From contig NC_037668.1 of NCBI RefSeq assembly GCF_003255815.1, forward strand, positions 70,574,940 to 70,638,939: a stretch of 64,000 nt of DNA, in the 5' to 3' direction. The notes under the pieces are model-generated. The model made no database searches. It was not told the DNA's origin and saw nothing but the letters and a program-made list of their open reading frames with translations. How positions within the stretch are numbered: position 1 is the stretch's first letter; each line of letters opens with the position of its first letter. Below, in pieces: positions 22,042-34,100 of this stretch. The position numbers were made by a program, and so were the translations under genes. The stretch is from Theropithecus gelada. Taxonomy: Eukaryota; Chordata; Mammalia; Primates; Cercopithecidae.

Positions 22042-22296
22042 ATATGCTTTCATTTCTCTTGGGTAGGTAATTAACTAGAAATGACTGGCTCAAGTGATAA
22101 GTATATGCTTACCTTTTTAAAAAACCATCAAACTGTTTTCCAAAGTATACCATTGTGGTTTTCATGTTTGTTTCCCTAGTGGCCAATGATGTTGAAAATA
22201 TTTTTATGTGGTTATTTGCATCCATATATCTTATTTGGTGAAGTGTCTGTTTACCTATTTTTTTCCATTTTTTATTGGGTTGTTTGTTTTCTTTTT
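22042..22296 (-). mobile_element. Ancient L1M 3' end, second part
   Basis: Resumes the L1 cut at 20514: CTTTCATTTCTCTTGGGTAG, ACTGTTTTCCAAAGTATACC, TTATTGGGTTGTTTGTTTTC. Ends where a plus-strand L1 begins head to head. Confidence 0.8.
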
Positions 22297-22660
22297 CAAT
22301 TCAAAACTTCTGGTCTTTGAAAGATACTTCTAACAGAATAAAAAGACAATTGGGTATGTGTGAATATAAACAGTAGCACAGGGAGATCTTTATAATAATA
22401 TGAGTGTTCTGTATCTTGATTGTTGTGGTGGTTACACAAATATACACATGTGATAAAATGATATAGAACTACAGACATACATTGTATCCATGTGTTATTC
22501 CTGGTTTTGATAGTGTACCTTAATTATGTCAGATGCAACCATTGGGGGAAACTGGTTGAAGGGTATACAGGGACTCCTTGTACTATCTTTGCAACCACCT
22601 GTGAACCTAAAATTATTTCAAAATTAAAAATTTTACAAGAGACAATTGACAGATCTTCTA
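22297..22660 (+). mobile_element. Ancient L1M 3' fragment
   Basis: AAAACTTCTGGTCTTTGAAAG and AATAAAAAGACAA at the start match an L1 ORF2 end. Then comes a 3'UTR with GTTCTGTATCTTGATTGTTG and TTTGCAACCACCTGTGAACC, and an A-rich end AAAATTATTTCAAAATTAAA. Confidence 0.75.
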
Positions 22661-23800
22661 AAGTAAATGGCATGTGGATGTTTGATTATAAGGGGAAAGA
22701 TAAAACGGATCCCTATCTTACAACATACACAAAAGTCAATTCCTAGAGTATTTGAAACCTATATATAGACAGAAAAATGATTATACAAGTCAATGTAGAA
22801 GATTATCTTTTTGACTACTGGATAGGAAAATATTTCTTAATTTGGTCAAAATGGACAAACTTAAAATCAATAAATTTGACTATATTAACATTAAACATTT
22901 CACATAAAAAAAGTGAAAAGGGCCGGGCGCAGTGGCTCACACCTGTAATCCCAGCACTTTGGGAGGCTGAGGTAGGCAGATAACCTGAGGTCAGGAGTTC
23001 GAGACCAGCCTGGATGACATCGTGAAACCCTGCCTCTACTAAAAGTACAAAAATTAGCCAGGCATGGTGGCACACGTCTGTAATCCCAGCTACTCAGGAG
23101 GCTGAGGCAGGAGAATCACTTGAACCTGGGAGGTGGAGGTTGCAGTGAGCCGAGATTATGCCATTGCACTCCAGCCTGGGCAACAGAGCAAGACTCTGTC
23201 TCAAAAAAAAAAAAAAAAAGAAAGAAAGAAAAAAAGAGTAAAAAGATAAGCTACAAAATGAGAGAATAATTGCAACACATAAAGCTAAGTAAGATGTGAT
23301 ATGTAGAATATGTAAATAATTTCTGTAAGTCAGTAAGAAGAGACAATTCAGTTAGCAAAATAGACAAAAAGTAGTATTATTTCCACTCAAGAAAAAGCAT
23401 AAACAATATGTAAACATATTTTAAAATGTTCAGGTTCATTCAAAGTCAGGGAAATGTGTGTTGAGACCACAGTAAAATCCAATTTCACAACCGCCAAATA
23501 TAAAAGTTGGATAATACCAAACGTTAACTAGAATATGGCATAATAGGAACTTTCATATGTTCCTAATATTGGTATAAATTGGAAAATTCCTATAGGAAAT
23601 CATATGGCATTACCTTAAAAAGTTGAACATGCCTGTACCCTACAATGTAGCAATTCTACTACAAGGTACATTCCCTAGGGAAACTCTTGCATGTGGGCAC
23701 CAAGAAACATGTAGAAGACTGTGTATAGTGGCATTGTGCATAATGACAAAACAAACAAAAAATAACAAAAGTAACTGGAAAAAACTGAAATGTCCAATAT
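22661..23800 (+). mobile_element. Ancient L1M ORF2 tail/3' region
   Basis: Another plus-strand L1 piece. DPYLTTYTKVNS (about 22709-22744) is the conserved ORF2 region before the C-terminus. After the AluS it continues with AAGCTACAAAATGAGAGAATAA and CCTACAATGTAGCAATTCTAC. No long frame. Confidence 0.78.
22921..23220 (+). mobile_element. AluS-like element in L1M
   Basis: GGCCGGGCGCAGTGGCTCAC to poly-A with GAAA units. Splits the L1 between AAAAAAGTGAAAAG (22907-22920) and a similar GAGTAAAAAG after it. Confidence 0.96.
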
Positions 23801-23945
23801 TACAGTTTTGAGATTTATCTATGTTGTCATATGTATTCTTTGATTTTTACTGCTCTATAGTTTTATAGAGTATGAATTTTATTGTATTCTTTTTAGGGGA
23901 ATGCTGCAAATTATTTATTATCATTAAAGGCACTACAGCCAGATC
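23801..23945. other. Unassigned AT-rich sequence
   Basis: No gene. Possibly old L1 sequence too decayed to place. Confidence 0.35.
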
Positions 23946-24194
23946 TTTTTTTTTTTTTTTTTTTGAGACGGAGTCTCGCTCTGTCACCCAGGCTGGAGTG
24001 CAATGGTATGATCTCGGCTCACTGCAACATCTGCTTCCCAGGTTCAAGCCATTCTCCTGCCTCAGCCTCCTGAGTAGCTGGGATTAAAGGCACCCACCAC
24101 CACGCCCGGCTAATTTTTTCTATTTTTAGTACAGATGGGGTTTCACTACGTTGGCTAGGCTGGTCTTGAACTCCTGACCTCATGATCCGCCCAC
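23946..24194 (-). mobile_element. 5'-truncated AluS-like element
   Basis: Poly-T and GAGACGGAGTCTCGC start. Stops after CTCATGATCCGCCC, missing about the first 45 bases of the Alu. AGCCAGATC before and AGCCAGACC after look like its target duplication, so it was truncated at insertion. Confidence 0.93.
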
Positions 24195-24234
24195 AAGCCA
24201 GACCATTTTACTAGTGAGCTTTTGCTAAACTTTC

Positions 24235-24540
24235 TTTTTTTTTTTTTTTTTTTTTTTGAGACGGAGTCTCGCTCTGCCGCCCAGGCTGGAGTGCAGTGGC
24301 CGGATCTCAGCTCACTGCAAGCTCCGCCTCCCAGGTTCCCGCCATTCTCCTGCCTCAGCCTCCCGAGTAGCTGGGACTACAGGCGCCCACCACCGCGCCC
24401 GGCTAGTTTTTTTGTATTTTTAAGTAGAGACGGGGTTTCACCGTGTTAGCCAGGATGGTCTCGATCTCCTGACCTCGTGATCCGCCCGTCTCGGCCTCCC
24501 AAAGTGCTGGGATTACAGGCTTGAGCCACCGCGCCCGGCC
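24235..24540 (-). mobile_element. AluYR-type (Old World monkey) element
   Basis: Perfect 13-bp target duplication TTGCTAAACTTTC at 24222-24234 and 24541-24553. Little diverged. Carries GGCCGGATCTCAGC, CGGCTAGTTTTTTTG and CAGGCTTGAGCCACCGC. Confidence 0.97.
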
Positions 24541-24830
24541 TTGCTAAACTTTCAAAGGAACTGATGATTCTTATCTTATACATGTCGTTCCAAAGGGGAA
24601 AAAAATTTTCAACACATTTTTAAGAGGTTGAAATAATATTGATACCAAAAACATTTAAGGGCAATAAAATGGACAATCTTATTTATGATGTGGATGCAAA
24701 AATTTTAATAAAGTATTAATTTTTAAGTCCAGTATTAAATTTAAAAATAATGCATTCACAGTCAAAGTATAGCTTATTCCAGAAACATAAGGATTTTTCA
24801 AAATTAGAAACTCCATCAGTGCTTTTGGCT
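24541..24830 (+). mobile_element. Ancient L1M ORF2 fragment (reverse transcriptase region)
   Basis: TTTCAAAGGAACTGATGATTC, ATTGATACCAAAAACAT and GATGTGGATGCAAAAATTTT match the order of the L1 ORF2 stretch leading to the RT core. Heavily decayed. Confidence 0.65.
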
Positions 24831-25019
24831 TCCCAGTCTAGTCTCATTACTTCATCTGAGGCAATGGCACAGGCAACGAAAACAATGTAAGCAATCAGCT
24901 ACTACAATTACTCTGATCCAAGCCAAATTATACAGAGGACTAGGGGAATGAACATTTGGGTTCATTCCAGACAACAAGGCTATTGATTTCAACACAGAGA
25001 TAAAATAGATGTGTAACTC
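24831..25019. other. Unassigned sequence
   Basis: No gene seen. It could be more of the MKRN1 retrocopy's 3' flank (minus strand), split off by the Alu at 25031, but I see no homology that proves this. Confidence 0.35.
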
Positions 25020-25030
25020 CATGATTTATT

Positions 25031-25345
25031 TATTTATTTATTTATTCATTTATTTTTGAGACAGAGTCCTGCTCTGTCGCTCAAGCTGGAGTGCAGTGGC
25101 ATGATCTCGGCTCACTGCAACCTCCGCCTCCCGGGTTCAAGCAATTCTCCCACCTCAGCCTCCAGAGTAGCTGGGATTACAGGCACACATCACCATGCCC
25201 AGCTAATTTCTTTGTACTTTTAGTAGAGACGGGGTTTCGCCATGTGGGCCAGGCTGGTCTTGAACTCCTGACCTCAGGTGATCCGCCTGCCTCGGCCTCC
25301 CAAAGTGCTGGGATTACAGGCATGAGCCACCGAGCCCAGCCCAAC
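25031..25345 (-). mobile_element. AluS-like element
   Basis: A (TTTA)n-type tail at 25022-25056, full body and GAGCCACCGAGCCCAGCC end. Target duplication CATGATTTATT at 25020-25030 and 25348-25358, perfect. Confidence 0.96.
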
Positions 25346-25358
25346 CGCATGATTTATT

Positions 25359-25499
25359 AACCTAAACTGACTTGGCTAAAGTTGACAGGAGAAACAACTG
25401 TTCAACAGATCTAAAACCTAGAAACTTTCTTGACTGTAGAAACTCAAGATAATCTTTTCTTTTATGACATTATCTCTTTGTCTTCTGCTTGAATCGCTT
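25359..25499 (-). other. Possible 3' end of the MKRN1 retrocopy
   Basis: On the minus strand the makorin frame runs on past the homology for about 26 codons and stops at about 25466. An AATAAA (25349-25354 on the plus coordinates) follows at the Alu junction. This could be a 3' exon of an alternative makorin transcript or unrelated flank. I cannot tell which. Confidence 0.35.
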
Positions 25500-26102
25500 G
25501 AAAATGCCTCCCCAGTCCTCCTCCTAAGGCAGAGCTAAGTTCTCTAATAGCATTTGCAGCATAGAGGCACAGCTGCTTCTTTGTTTCCACGGGGCAGTCT
25601 GCTTTTTCTCTGATTCTTTCTTGGTCACTGAGCCCTGCAGGGGAGCTTCAGTGCAGGAAGGTGCAGTACAGCCACAGTAGGGTTGCCCAGGAACAAACTC
25701 AATAGTATTCACCCAGTCCTCTGAACCTGCTCATACAGTTGCAAAGTTTGAATTTCTTGACTCAGCTTTGCCTGTATTCTTTTCAACAAGTGGTCCAACT
25801 ATCGATGAGAGACTTGAGGAAGCAGCAAGGGATGACATTGTAGTTAGCTCTGTAGCAGTTGCTTCTTCCTGTTTCAGAGGCTTGCTATGTTCATATCTGC
25901 AGTGGTCTCCATAAATATAGTACCCTTGCTGAAAATAATTGCACACTACACCATACGGACTGTCAGAAAGGTCAAGCGAGTAGTGACAGTTATCTCTTTC
26001 TTACAAACCCCATGCATAAAATATCTGCAGGTGACGTGCCCTCACTGCCCCTCCTGCTCCTGATATTGTGGCTGTTGTTCTGGGAGCTGCAGCATTCACC
26101 AT
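25500..26102 (-). pseudogene. MKRN1: MKRN1 (makorin-1) processed pseudogene, partial
   Basis: Makorin-1 is a C3H zinc-finger/RING E3 ubiquitin ligase. The minus strand from an ATG at 26102-26100 matches its N-terminal part without introns: TTATISGAG, then (after loss of an Ala/Gly-rich stretch) a first C3H finger with a 1-nt frameshift near 25985. The second finger, GYYIYGDHCRYEHSKPLKQE (25885-25945), has one zinc Cys changed to Tyr. EATATELTTMSSLAASSSL and EFVPGQPYCGCTAPSCTEAP follow. A stop interrupts near 25733. Homology ends at about 25555. The RING and C-terminal parts are absent, so it cannot act as a ligase. Confidence 0.85.
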
Positions 26103-26107
26103 TACTG

Positions 26108-26250
26108 TTTATGATAGTACAATCGTTATTCTCATTTTACAATTAGTGACACTAAGGCAGAGAGAAGGTAAGAAATTCACTCAAGATCAAACCTAAATGG
26201 TTTGTTTCTAGGGCCTGAAGTTTCAACCACTATCCCATATTATAACTTAC
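26108..26250 (+). mobile_element. MIR element
   Basis: Old tRNA-derived SINE core: TTCTCATTTTACAATTAGTGAC, GGCAGAGAGAAGGTAAGAAA, then a degenerate tail. Diverged and partial. Confidence 0.7.
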
Positions 26251-26356
26251 TGTCATCAACACAATTTTGTGGCAGACAAAGCAAGGTATGAGAGATATTC
26301 AAGCTCTGATGGAATAAAATTAATATGTCTTTAGAGCTGAAGGAGAAGGCATATCA

Positions 26357-26475
26357 GTGATTCTCAACCTTGGCTGTATATTAGAGCCACCAGAGGAGAT
26401 TTGAAAACTCCTGATGCCTAGACTGTACCCAGACCAATTACAGCAGAATTTTGGGAGATGGGTGGAAAGGTCACC
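26357..26475 (+). mobile_element. MER5A-like hAT-Charlie DNA transposon fragment
   Basis: CAGTGATTCTCAACCTTGGCTG at the start is the MER5A terminal sequence. ATTAGAGCCACCAGAGGAG and GTACCCAGACCAATTA follow. The second terminal inverted repeat is missing. Confidence 0.82.
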
Positions 26476-26518
26476 CATGTAGTTGTTAAAAAAAACTACA
26501 TTAAAATATCATAAGATG

Positions 26519-26810
26519 GCCAGGCACAGTGGCTCACGCCTGTAATCCCAGTCCTTTGGGAGGCCGAGGCAGGCGAATCACCTGAGGTCAGGAGATCGAG
26601 ATCAGCCTGGCCAACATGGCGAAAACCCATCTCTACTAAAAATACAAAAATTAACTGGGTTAGGTGGCATGCACCCGTAAACCCAGCTACTTGGGAGGCT
26701 GAGGCAGAAGAATCACTTGAACCCAGGAGGTGGAGGTTGCACTGAGCTGAAAGCATTCCATCCTGGGCAACAGAGTGAGACTTTGTCTCAAAAAAATAAA
26801 AATTTAAAAA
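26519..26810 (+). mobile_element. AluS-like element
   Basis: GGCCAGGCACAGTGGCTCACG start. Imperfect duplication AAAATATCATAAGA (26503-26516) and AAAAATCGTAAGA (26811-26823). About 20 bp are missing before the final GGGCAACAGAG. Confidence 0.95.
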
Positions 26811-26823
26811 AAAAATCGTAAGA

Positions 26824-27625
26824 GGCTCACATATCTACTCAAATTGTGGTAGAAGTTTCTATTCTTGCAACCTGAGTTAGGTTGCAAACTTTGACCAGAT
26901 GAATTACAGAAGGGTATAATTTGAATCCTGTAGAAGGATATGGACTAGAAGGCCCCTGTTGTCATGGTGACTATGAAAACGGCTCACTGTATCCAGATGT
27001 AGCTCAGGTAGAATCATTCTGGAAGCCTGCAAAGCTCAGATCCTGCTCCCCAATGTCAAATCTCTAACCAATAATCACCTTATTGTGTTAACAAATTTTC
27101 AACTCTATAGCTTCAACTTGTTTAAGATGTCAACCTCAGTTTTCCTGACAAGGTAACTATCTCACAGCCATGAACTGTTGAGCCAGTCACCTCAGCTTGG
27201 CCCCCTGAGTTGGTAACTCTATCATGGTTGTGAATTCTTGACCTAGTAATCTGAACTCCCTGGAGATGCTAGAACTCAGTGAGTAAGTGACTTTTCAAAC
27301 CTGAAAAGGCTTAGAATTAAAAATAGAGATGATAAATAAATCAAACCTATTACGTTAATAATTTTGTGTTTATAATAAGTTCATATGTGTGGGAGTATGG
27401 TACTTAAAGTGTAATTTTAATATAATATGGCATATTGAAGAATCCAATAGATTAACTTAATTTGATCAATTAGACCTGTGAGGTGTATGAAAATTTAATT
27501 AGGGTTATAAATAGTATTAGAATATTTGACAATTAGACCTAATAAATTTGCACGTTTAATATACATAATAATTTTTAGTTGAGTACTTGGGAAGGATTTG
27601 CTTATCAGGGATGGAAATTTTTTGC
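26824..27625. other. Unassigned non-coding sequence
   Basis: No gene, RNA gene or known repeat recognised. The left half has ordinary composition and 27300-27600 is AT-rich. This is one of the longest apparently unique stretches in the window. Confidence 0.4.
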
Positions 27626-30600
27626 TTTTTTTAAATTTATAATTTAAAAAAATTTTTTCCATAGGTTATTGGGGTACAGGTGGTGTTTGGTTACATGAGT
27701 AAGTTCTTTAATGATGATTTGTGAGATTTTGGTGCACCCATCACCCGAGCAGTATACACTGCACCCTATTTGTTGTCTTTTATCCCTTGCCCCCTCCCAC
27801 CCTTCTCCCCAAGTCCCCAAAGTCCATTGTATCATTCTTATGCCTTTGCATCCTCACAGCTTAGCTCCCACATATCAGTGAGAGCATACAATGTTTGGTT
27901 TTCCATTCCTAAGTTACTTCACTTAGAATAACAGTCTCCAATCTCATCCAGATCGCTGCAAATGCTGTTAATTCATTCCTTTTTATGGGTGAGTAGTATT
28001 CCATTGCATATATATGCCACAGTTTCTTTATTCACTCATCGATTGATGGGCATTTGGGTTTGTTCCACGATTTCGCAATTGTGAATTGTGCTGCTATAAA
28101 TATGTGTGTGCAAGTTATCTTTTTCATATAATGACTTCTTTTCCTCTGTGTAAATAACCAGTAGTGGGATTGCTGGATCAAATGGTAGTTCTGCTTTTAG
28201 TTCTTTAAGGAATTTCCATACTGTTTTCCGTAGTGGTTGTACTAGTTTACATTCCCACTAGCAGTGTAGAAATGTTCCCTGATCATCTCATCCATGCCAA
28301 CATCTACTGTTTTTTATTTTTTGATTATGGCCATTCTTGCAGGAGTAAGGTGATATCACCTTGTGGTTTTGATTTGCATTACCCTGATTGTTAGTGATGT
28401 CAAGCATTTTTTCATGTTTGTTGGGCATTTGTATATCTTCTTTTGAGAATTGTCTATTCATGTCCTTAGCCCACTTTTTGATGGGATTGTTTGTTTTATT
28501 TCTTGCTGATTTGTTTGAGTTCGTTGTAGATTCTGGATATTAGTCCTTTGTCAAATGCATAGATTGTTAAAAATTTTTCCCACTCTGTGGGTTGTCTGTT
28601 TATTCTGCTGACTGTTCCTTTTGCCATGCAAAAGCTCGTTAGTTTAATTCAGTTCCAGCTATTTATCTTTGTTTTTATTGCATTTGCTTTTGGGTTCTTG
28701 GTCATGAAATCCTTGCCTAAGCCAATGTTCAGAAGGGTTTTTCCAATGTTATCTTCTAGTATTTTTCTAGTGTCAGGTCTTAGATTTAAGTCCTTAATCC
28801 ATCGTGGGTTGATTTTTGTATAAGGAGAGATATGAAGATCCAGTTTCATTCTCCTGCTTGTGGCTAGCTAGTTATCCCCATGCCATGTGTTGAAAAGGGT
28901 ATCCTTTTCCCACTTCATGTTTTTGTTTGCTTTGTTGAAGATCAGTTGGCTGTAAGTATTTGGGTTTATTTTTGAGTTCTCTATTCTGTTCCATTGGTCT
29001 ATGTGCCTATTTTTATACCAGTACTATGCTATTTTGGTGACTATGGCCTTATAGTATAGTTTGAAATCAGGGAGTGTGATGCCTCCAGATTTGTTCTTTT
29101 TGCTTAGTCTTGCTTTGTCTATGTGGGCTCTTTATTGGTTCCACATTAATTTTAGATTTTTTTTTATAATTCTGTGAAGAATGATGGTGGTATTTTGATG
29201 GGAATTGCATAGAATTTGTAGATTCCTTTTGGCAGTATGGTCATTTTCACAATATTGATTCTACCCATCCATGAGCATGGGATGTGTTTCCACTTGTTTA
29301 TGTTATTTATGATTTCTTTTAGCAGTGTTTGTAGTTTTCCTTGTAGAGGTCTTTTGCTTCCTTGGTTGTGTATATTCCTAAGTATTTTATTTATTTATTT
29401 ATTTTTGCAGCTATTGTAAAAGGAATTGAGTTCTTGATTTGGTTCTCTGCTTGGTTGCTGTTGGTGTATAGAGGAGGTACTGATTTGTGTACATTAACCT
29501 TGTATCCGGAAACTTTGCTGAATTCTTTAATGAGTTCAAGGAGCTTTCTGCAGGGGTCTTTGGGTTTTTGAGGTAAACAATCATATCGTCAGCAAATGGT
29601 GACAGTTTGACTTCCTCTTTACCAATTTGGATGCCCTTTCTTTCTTTCTCTTGTCTGATTGTTCTGGCTAGGACTACCAGTACTATGTTGAAGAGAAATA
29701 GTGAGAATGGGCATCCTTATCTTATTCCAGTTCTCAGAGGGAATGCTTTCAACTTTTCCCCATTCAGTATTATGTTGGCTGTGGGTTTGTCATAGATGGT
29801 TTTTATTACGTTGAGGTATGTCCCTTGTATGCTGATTTTGCTGAGAGTTTTAATCATAAATGGATCCTGGATTTTGTCAAATGCTTTTTCTGCCTCTATT
29901 GAGATAATCATGTGATTTTTGTTTTTAATTCTGTTTATGTGATGTATCACATTTATTGACCTCCCTATGTTAAACCATCCTTGCATCCCTGATATGAAAC
30001 CCACCTGATCATGGTGGATTATCTTTTTGATATGTGGTTGGATTCAGTTAGCTAGTATTTTGTTAAGGATTTTAGCGTATATGTTAATCAGGGATATCAC
30101 TCTGCAGTTTTCTTTTTTGGTTATGTCCTTTCTTGGTCTTGGTATTAGGGTGATGCGGACTGCATAGAAAGAATTAGGGAGGGTTCCTTCTTTCTCTATC
30201 TTGTGGAATAGTGTCAAAAGGATTGGTATCAATTCTTCTTTAAATGTCTGGTAGAATTCTGCTGTGAATTTGTCTGGTCTTGTACTTTTTTGTTGTTGTT
30301 AACTTTTTTTTTTTTTTTTACTTTAAGTTCTAGGGTACATGTGCATAACGTGCAGGTTTGTTACATATGTATACTTGTGCCATGTTGGTGTGCTGCACCC
30401 ATCAACTCGTCAGCACCCATCAACTCGTCCTTTACATCCGGTATAACTCCCAATGCAATCCCTCCCCTCTCCCCGCTCCCCATAATAGGCCCTGGTGTGT
30501 GATGTTCCCCTTCCCGAGTCCAAGTGATCTCATTGTTCAGTTCCCACCTATGAGTGAGAATATGTGGTGTTGGTTTTCTGTTCTTGTAATAGTTTGCTGA

Positions 30601-30703
30601 GAATGATGGTTTCCAGCTGCATCCATGTCCCTACAAAGGACACAAACTCATCCTTTTTTATGGCTGCATAGTATTCCATGGTGTATATGTGCCACATTTT
30701 CTT

Positions 30704-30998
30704 TTTTTTTTTTTTTTTGAGACGGAGTCTTGCTCTGTCGCCCAGGCTGGAGTGCAGTGGCCAGATCTCAGCTCACTGCAAGCTCCGCCTCCCGGGTTTC
30801 CGCCATTCTCCTGCCTCAGCCTCCCGAGTAGCTGGGACTACAGGCGCCGCCACCTCGCCCGGCTAATTTTTTGTGTTTTTAGTAGAGACGGGGTTTCGCC
30901 GTGTTAGCCAGGATGGTCTCGATCTCCTGACCTTGTGATCCGCCCGTCTCGGCCTCCCAAAGTGCTGGGATTACAGGCTTGAGCCACCGCGCCTGGCC
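30704..30998 (-). mobile_element. AluYR-type (Old World monkey) element in L1PA
   Basis: Perfect 15-bp target duplication GTGCCACATTTTCTT at 30689-30703 and 30999-31013. Monkey-type CACCTCGCCCGGCT and CAGGCTTGAGCCACCGC. Sits in the L1PA 3'UTR. Confidence 0.97.
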
Positions 30999-31196
30999 GT
31001 GCCACATTTTCTTAATCCAGTCTGTCACTGAGGGACATTTGGGTTGATTCCAAGTCTTTGCTATTGTGAATAGTGCTGCAATGAACATATGTGTGCATGT
31101 GTCTTTATAGCAGCATGATTTATAATCCTTTGGGTATATACCCAGTAATGGGATGGCTGGGTCATATGGTACTTCTAGTTCTAGATCCTTGAGGAA

Positions 31197-34100
31197 TCAC
31201 CATACTGTTTTCCATAATGGTTGAACTAGTTTACAATCCCACCAACAGTGTAAAAGTGTTCCTATTTCTCCACATCCTCTCCAGCACCTGTTGTTTCCTG
31301 ACTTTTTAATGATTGCCATTCTAACTGGTGTGAGATGGTATCTCATTGTGGTTTTGATTTGCATTTCTCTGATGGCCAGTGATGACGAGTATTTTTTCAT
31401 GTGTCTGTTGGCTGTATGCATGTCTTCTTTTGAGAAATGTCTGTTCATATGCCTTGCCCACTTTTTGATGAGGTTGTTTGTTTTTTTCTTGTAAATTTGT
31501 TTGAGTTCTTTGTAGGTTCTGGATATTAGCCCTTTGTCAGATGAGTAGATAGCAAAAATTTTCTCCCATTCTGTAGGTTGCCTGTTCACTCTGATGGTAG
31601 TTTCTTTTGCTGTGCAGAAGTTCTTTAGTTTAATTAGATCCCATTTGTCAATTTTGGCTTTTGTTGCCATTGCTTTTGGTGTTTTAGACATGAAGTCCTT
31701 GCCCATGCCTATGTCCTGAATGGTATTTACCTAGGTTTTCTTCTAGGGTTTTTATGGTATTAGGTCTAACATTTAAGTCTCTAATCCATCTTGAATTAAT
31801 TTTCATATAAGGAGTAAGGAAAGGATCCAGTTTCAACTTTCTACTTATGGCTAGCCAATTTTCCCAGCACCATTTATTAAATAGGGAATCCTTTCCCCAT
31901 TTCTTGTTTTTGTCAGGTTTGTCAAAGATCAGATGGCTGTAGATGTGTGGTATTATTTCTGAGGACTCTGTTCTATTCCATTGGTCTATATCTCTGTTTT
32001 GGTACAAGTACCATGCTGTTTTGGTTACTGTAGCCTTGTAGTATAGTTTGAAGTCAGGTAGCATGATGCCTCCATCTTTGTTCTTTTGACTTAGGATTGT
32101 CTTGGCAATGCGGGCTCTTTTTTGGTTCCATATGAACTTTAAAGCAGTTTTTTCCAATTCTGTGAAGAAACTCATTGGTAGCTTGATGGGGATGGCACTG
32201 AATCTATAAATTACCTTGGGCAGTATGGCCATTTTCACGATATTGATTCTTCCTATCCATGAGTATGGTATGTTCTTCCATTTGTTTGTGTCCTCTTTTA
32301 TTTCACTGAGCAGTGGTGTGTAGTTCTCCTTGAAGAGGTCCTTTACATCCCTTGTAAGTTGGATTCCTAGGTATTTTATTCTCTTTGAAGCAATTGTGAA
32401 TGGAAGTTCATTCATGATTTGGCTCTCTGTTTGTCTGTTACTGGTGTATAAGAATGCTCGTTATTTTTGCATATTAATTTTGTATCTGAGACTTTGCTGA
32501 AGTTGCTTATCAGCTTAAGGAGATTTTGGGCTGAGATGAAAGGGTTTTCTAAATATACAATCATGTCATCTGCAAACAGGGACAATTTGACTTCTTCTTT
32601 TCCTAACTGAATACCCTTGATTTCTTTCTCTTGCCTGATTGCCCTAGCCAGAACTTCCAACACTATGTTGAATAGGAGTGGTGAGAGAGGGCAGCCCTGT
32701 CTTGTGCCAGTTTTCAAAGGGAATGCTTCCAGTTTTTGCCCATTCAGTATGATATTGGCTGTGGGTTTGTCATAAATAGCTCTTATTACTTTGAGATACG
32801 TTCCATCAATACCAAATTTATTGAGAGTTTTTAGCATGAATGGGCTGTTGAATTTTGTCAAAGGCCTCTTCTGCATCTATTGAGATAATCATGTTGTTTT
32901 TGTCTTTGGTTCTGTTTATATGCTGGATTACGTTTATTGATTTGCGTATGTTGAACCAGCCTTGCATCCCAGGGATGAAGCCCACTTGATCATGGTGGAT
33001 AAGCTTTTTGATGTGCTGCTGGATTCAGTTTGCCAGTATTTTATTGAGGATTTTTGCATTGATGTTCATCAGGGATATTGGTCTAAAATTCTCTTTTTTT
33101 GTTGTGTCTCTGCCAGGCTTTGGTATCAGGATGATGTTGGCCTCATAAAATGAGTTAGGGAGGATCCCCTCTTTTTCTATTGATTGGAATAGTTTCGGAC
33201 GGAATGGTACCAGCTCATCCTTGTACCTTTGGTAGAATTCAGCTGTGAATCCATCTGGTCCTGGACTTTTTTTGGTTGGTAGGCTATTAATTATTGCCTG
33301 AATTTCAGAGCCTGCTATTGGTCTATTCAGGGATTCAACTTCTTCCTGGTTTAGTCTTGGGAGAGTGTAAGTGTCCAGGAAATTATCCATTTCTTCTAGA
33401 TTTTCTAGTTTATTTGTGTAGAGGTGTTTATAGTATTCTCTGATGGTAGTTTGTATTTCTGTGGGGTCAGTGGTGATATCCCCTTTATCATTTTTTATTG
33501 CGTCTATTTGATTCTTCTCTCTTTTCTTCTTTATTAGTCTTGCTAGCGGTCTATCAATTTTGTTGATCTTTTCAAAAAACCAACTCCTGGATTCATTGAT
33601 TGTTTGGAGGGTTTTTTGTGTCTCTATCACCTTCAGTTCTGCTCTGATCTTAGTTATTTCTTGCCTTCTGCTAGCTTTTGCATGTGTTTGCTCTTGCTTC
33701 TCTAGTTCTTTTAATTGTGATGTTAGAGTGTCAATTTTAGATCTTTCCTGCTTTCTCTTGTGGGCATTTAGTGCTATAAATTTCCCTCTACACACCACTT
33801 TAAATGTGTCCCAGAGATTCTGGTATGTTGTGTCTTTGTTCTCATTGGTTTCAAAGAACATCTTTATTTCTGTCTTCATTTCGTTATGTATCCAGTAGTC
33901 ATTCAGGAGCAGGTTGTTCAGTTTCCATGTAGTTGAGCGGTTTTGATTGAGTTTCTTAGTCCTGAGTTCTAGTTTGATTGCACTGTGGTCTGAGAGACAG
34001 TTTGTTATAATTTCTGTTCTTGTACATTTGCTGAGGAGTGCTTTACTTCCAATTATGTGGTCAATTTTGGAATAAATGTGATGTGGTGCTGAGAAGAATG

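Noticed and set aside
20534..22093. Cluster of overlapping 60-144-codon frames on both strands, suggesting a gene
   Set aside because: Frames overlap in nearly all phases, have no domain or splice structure, and follow from low stop frequency in a GC-rich LTR-like insert.
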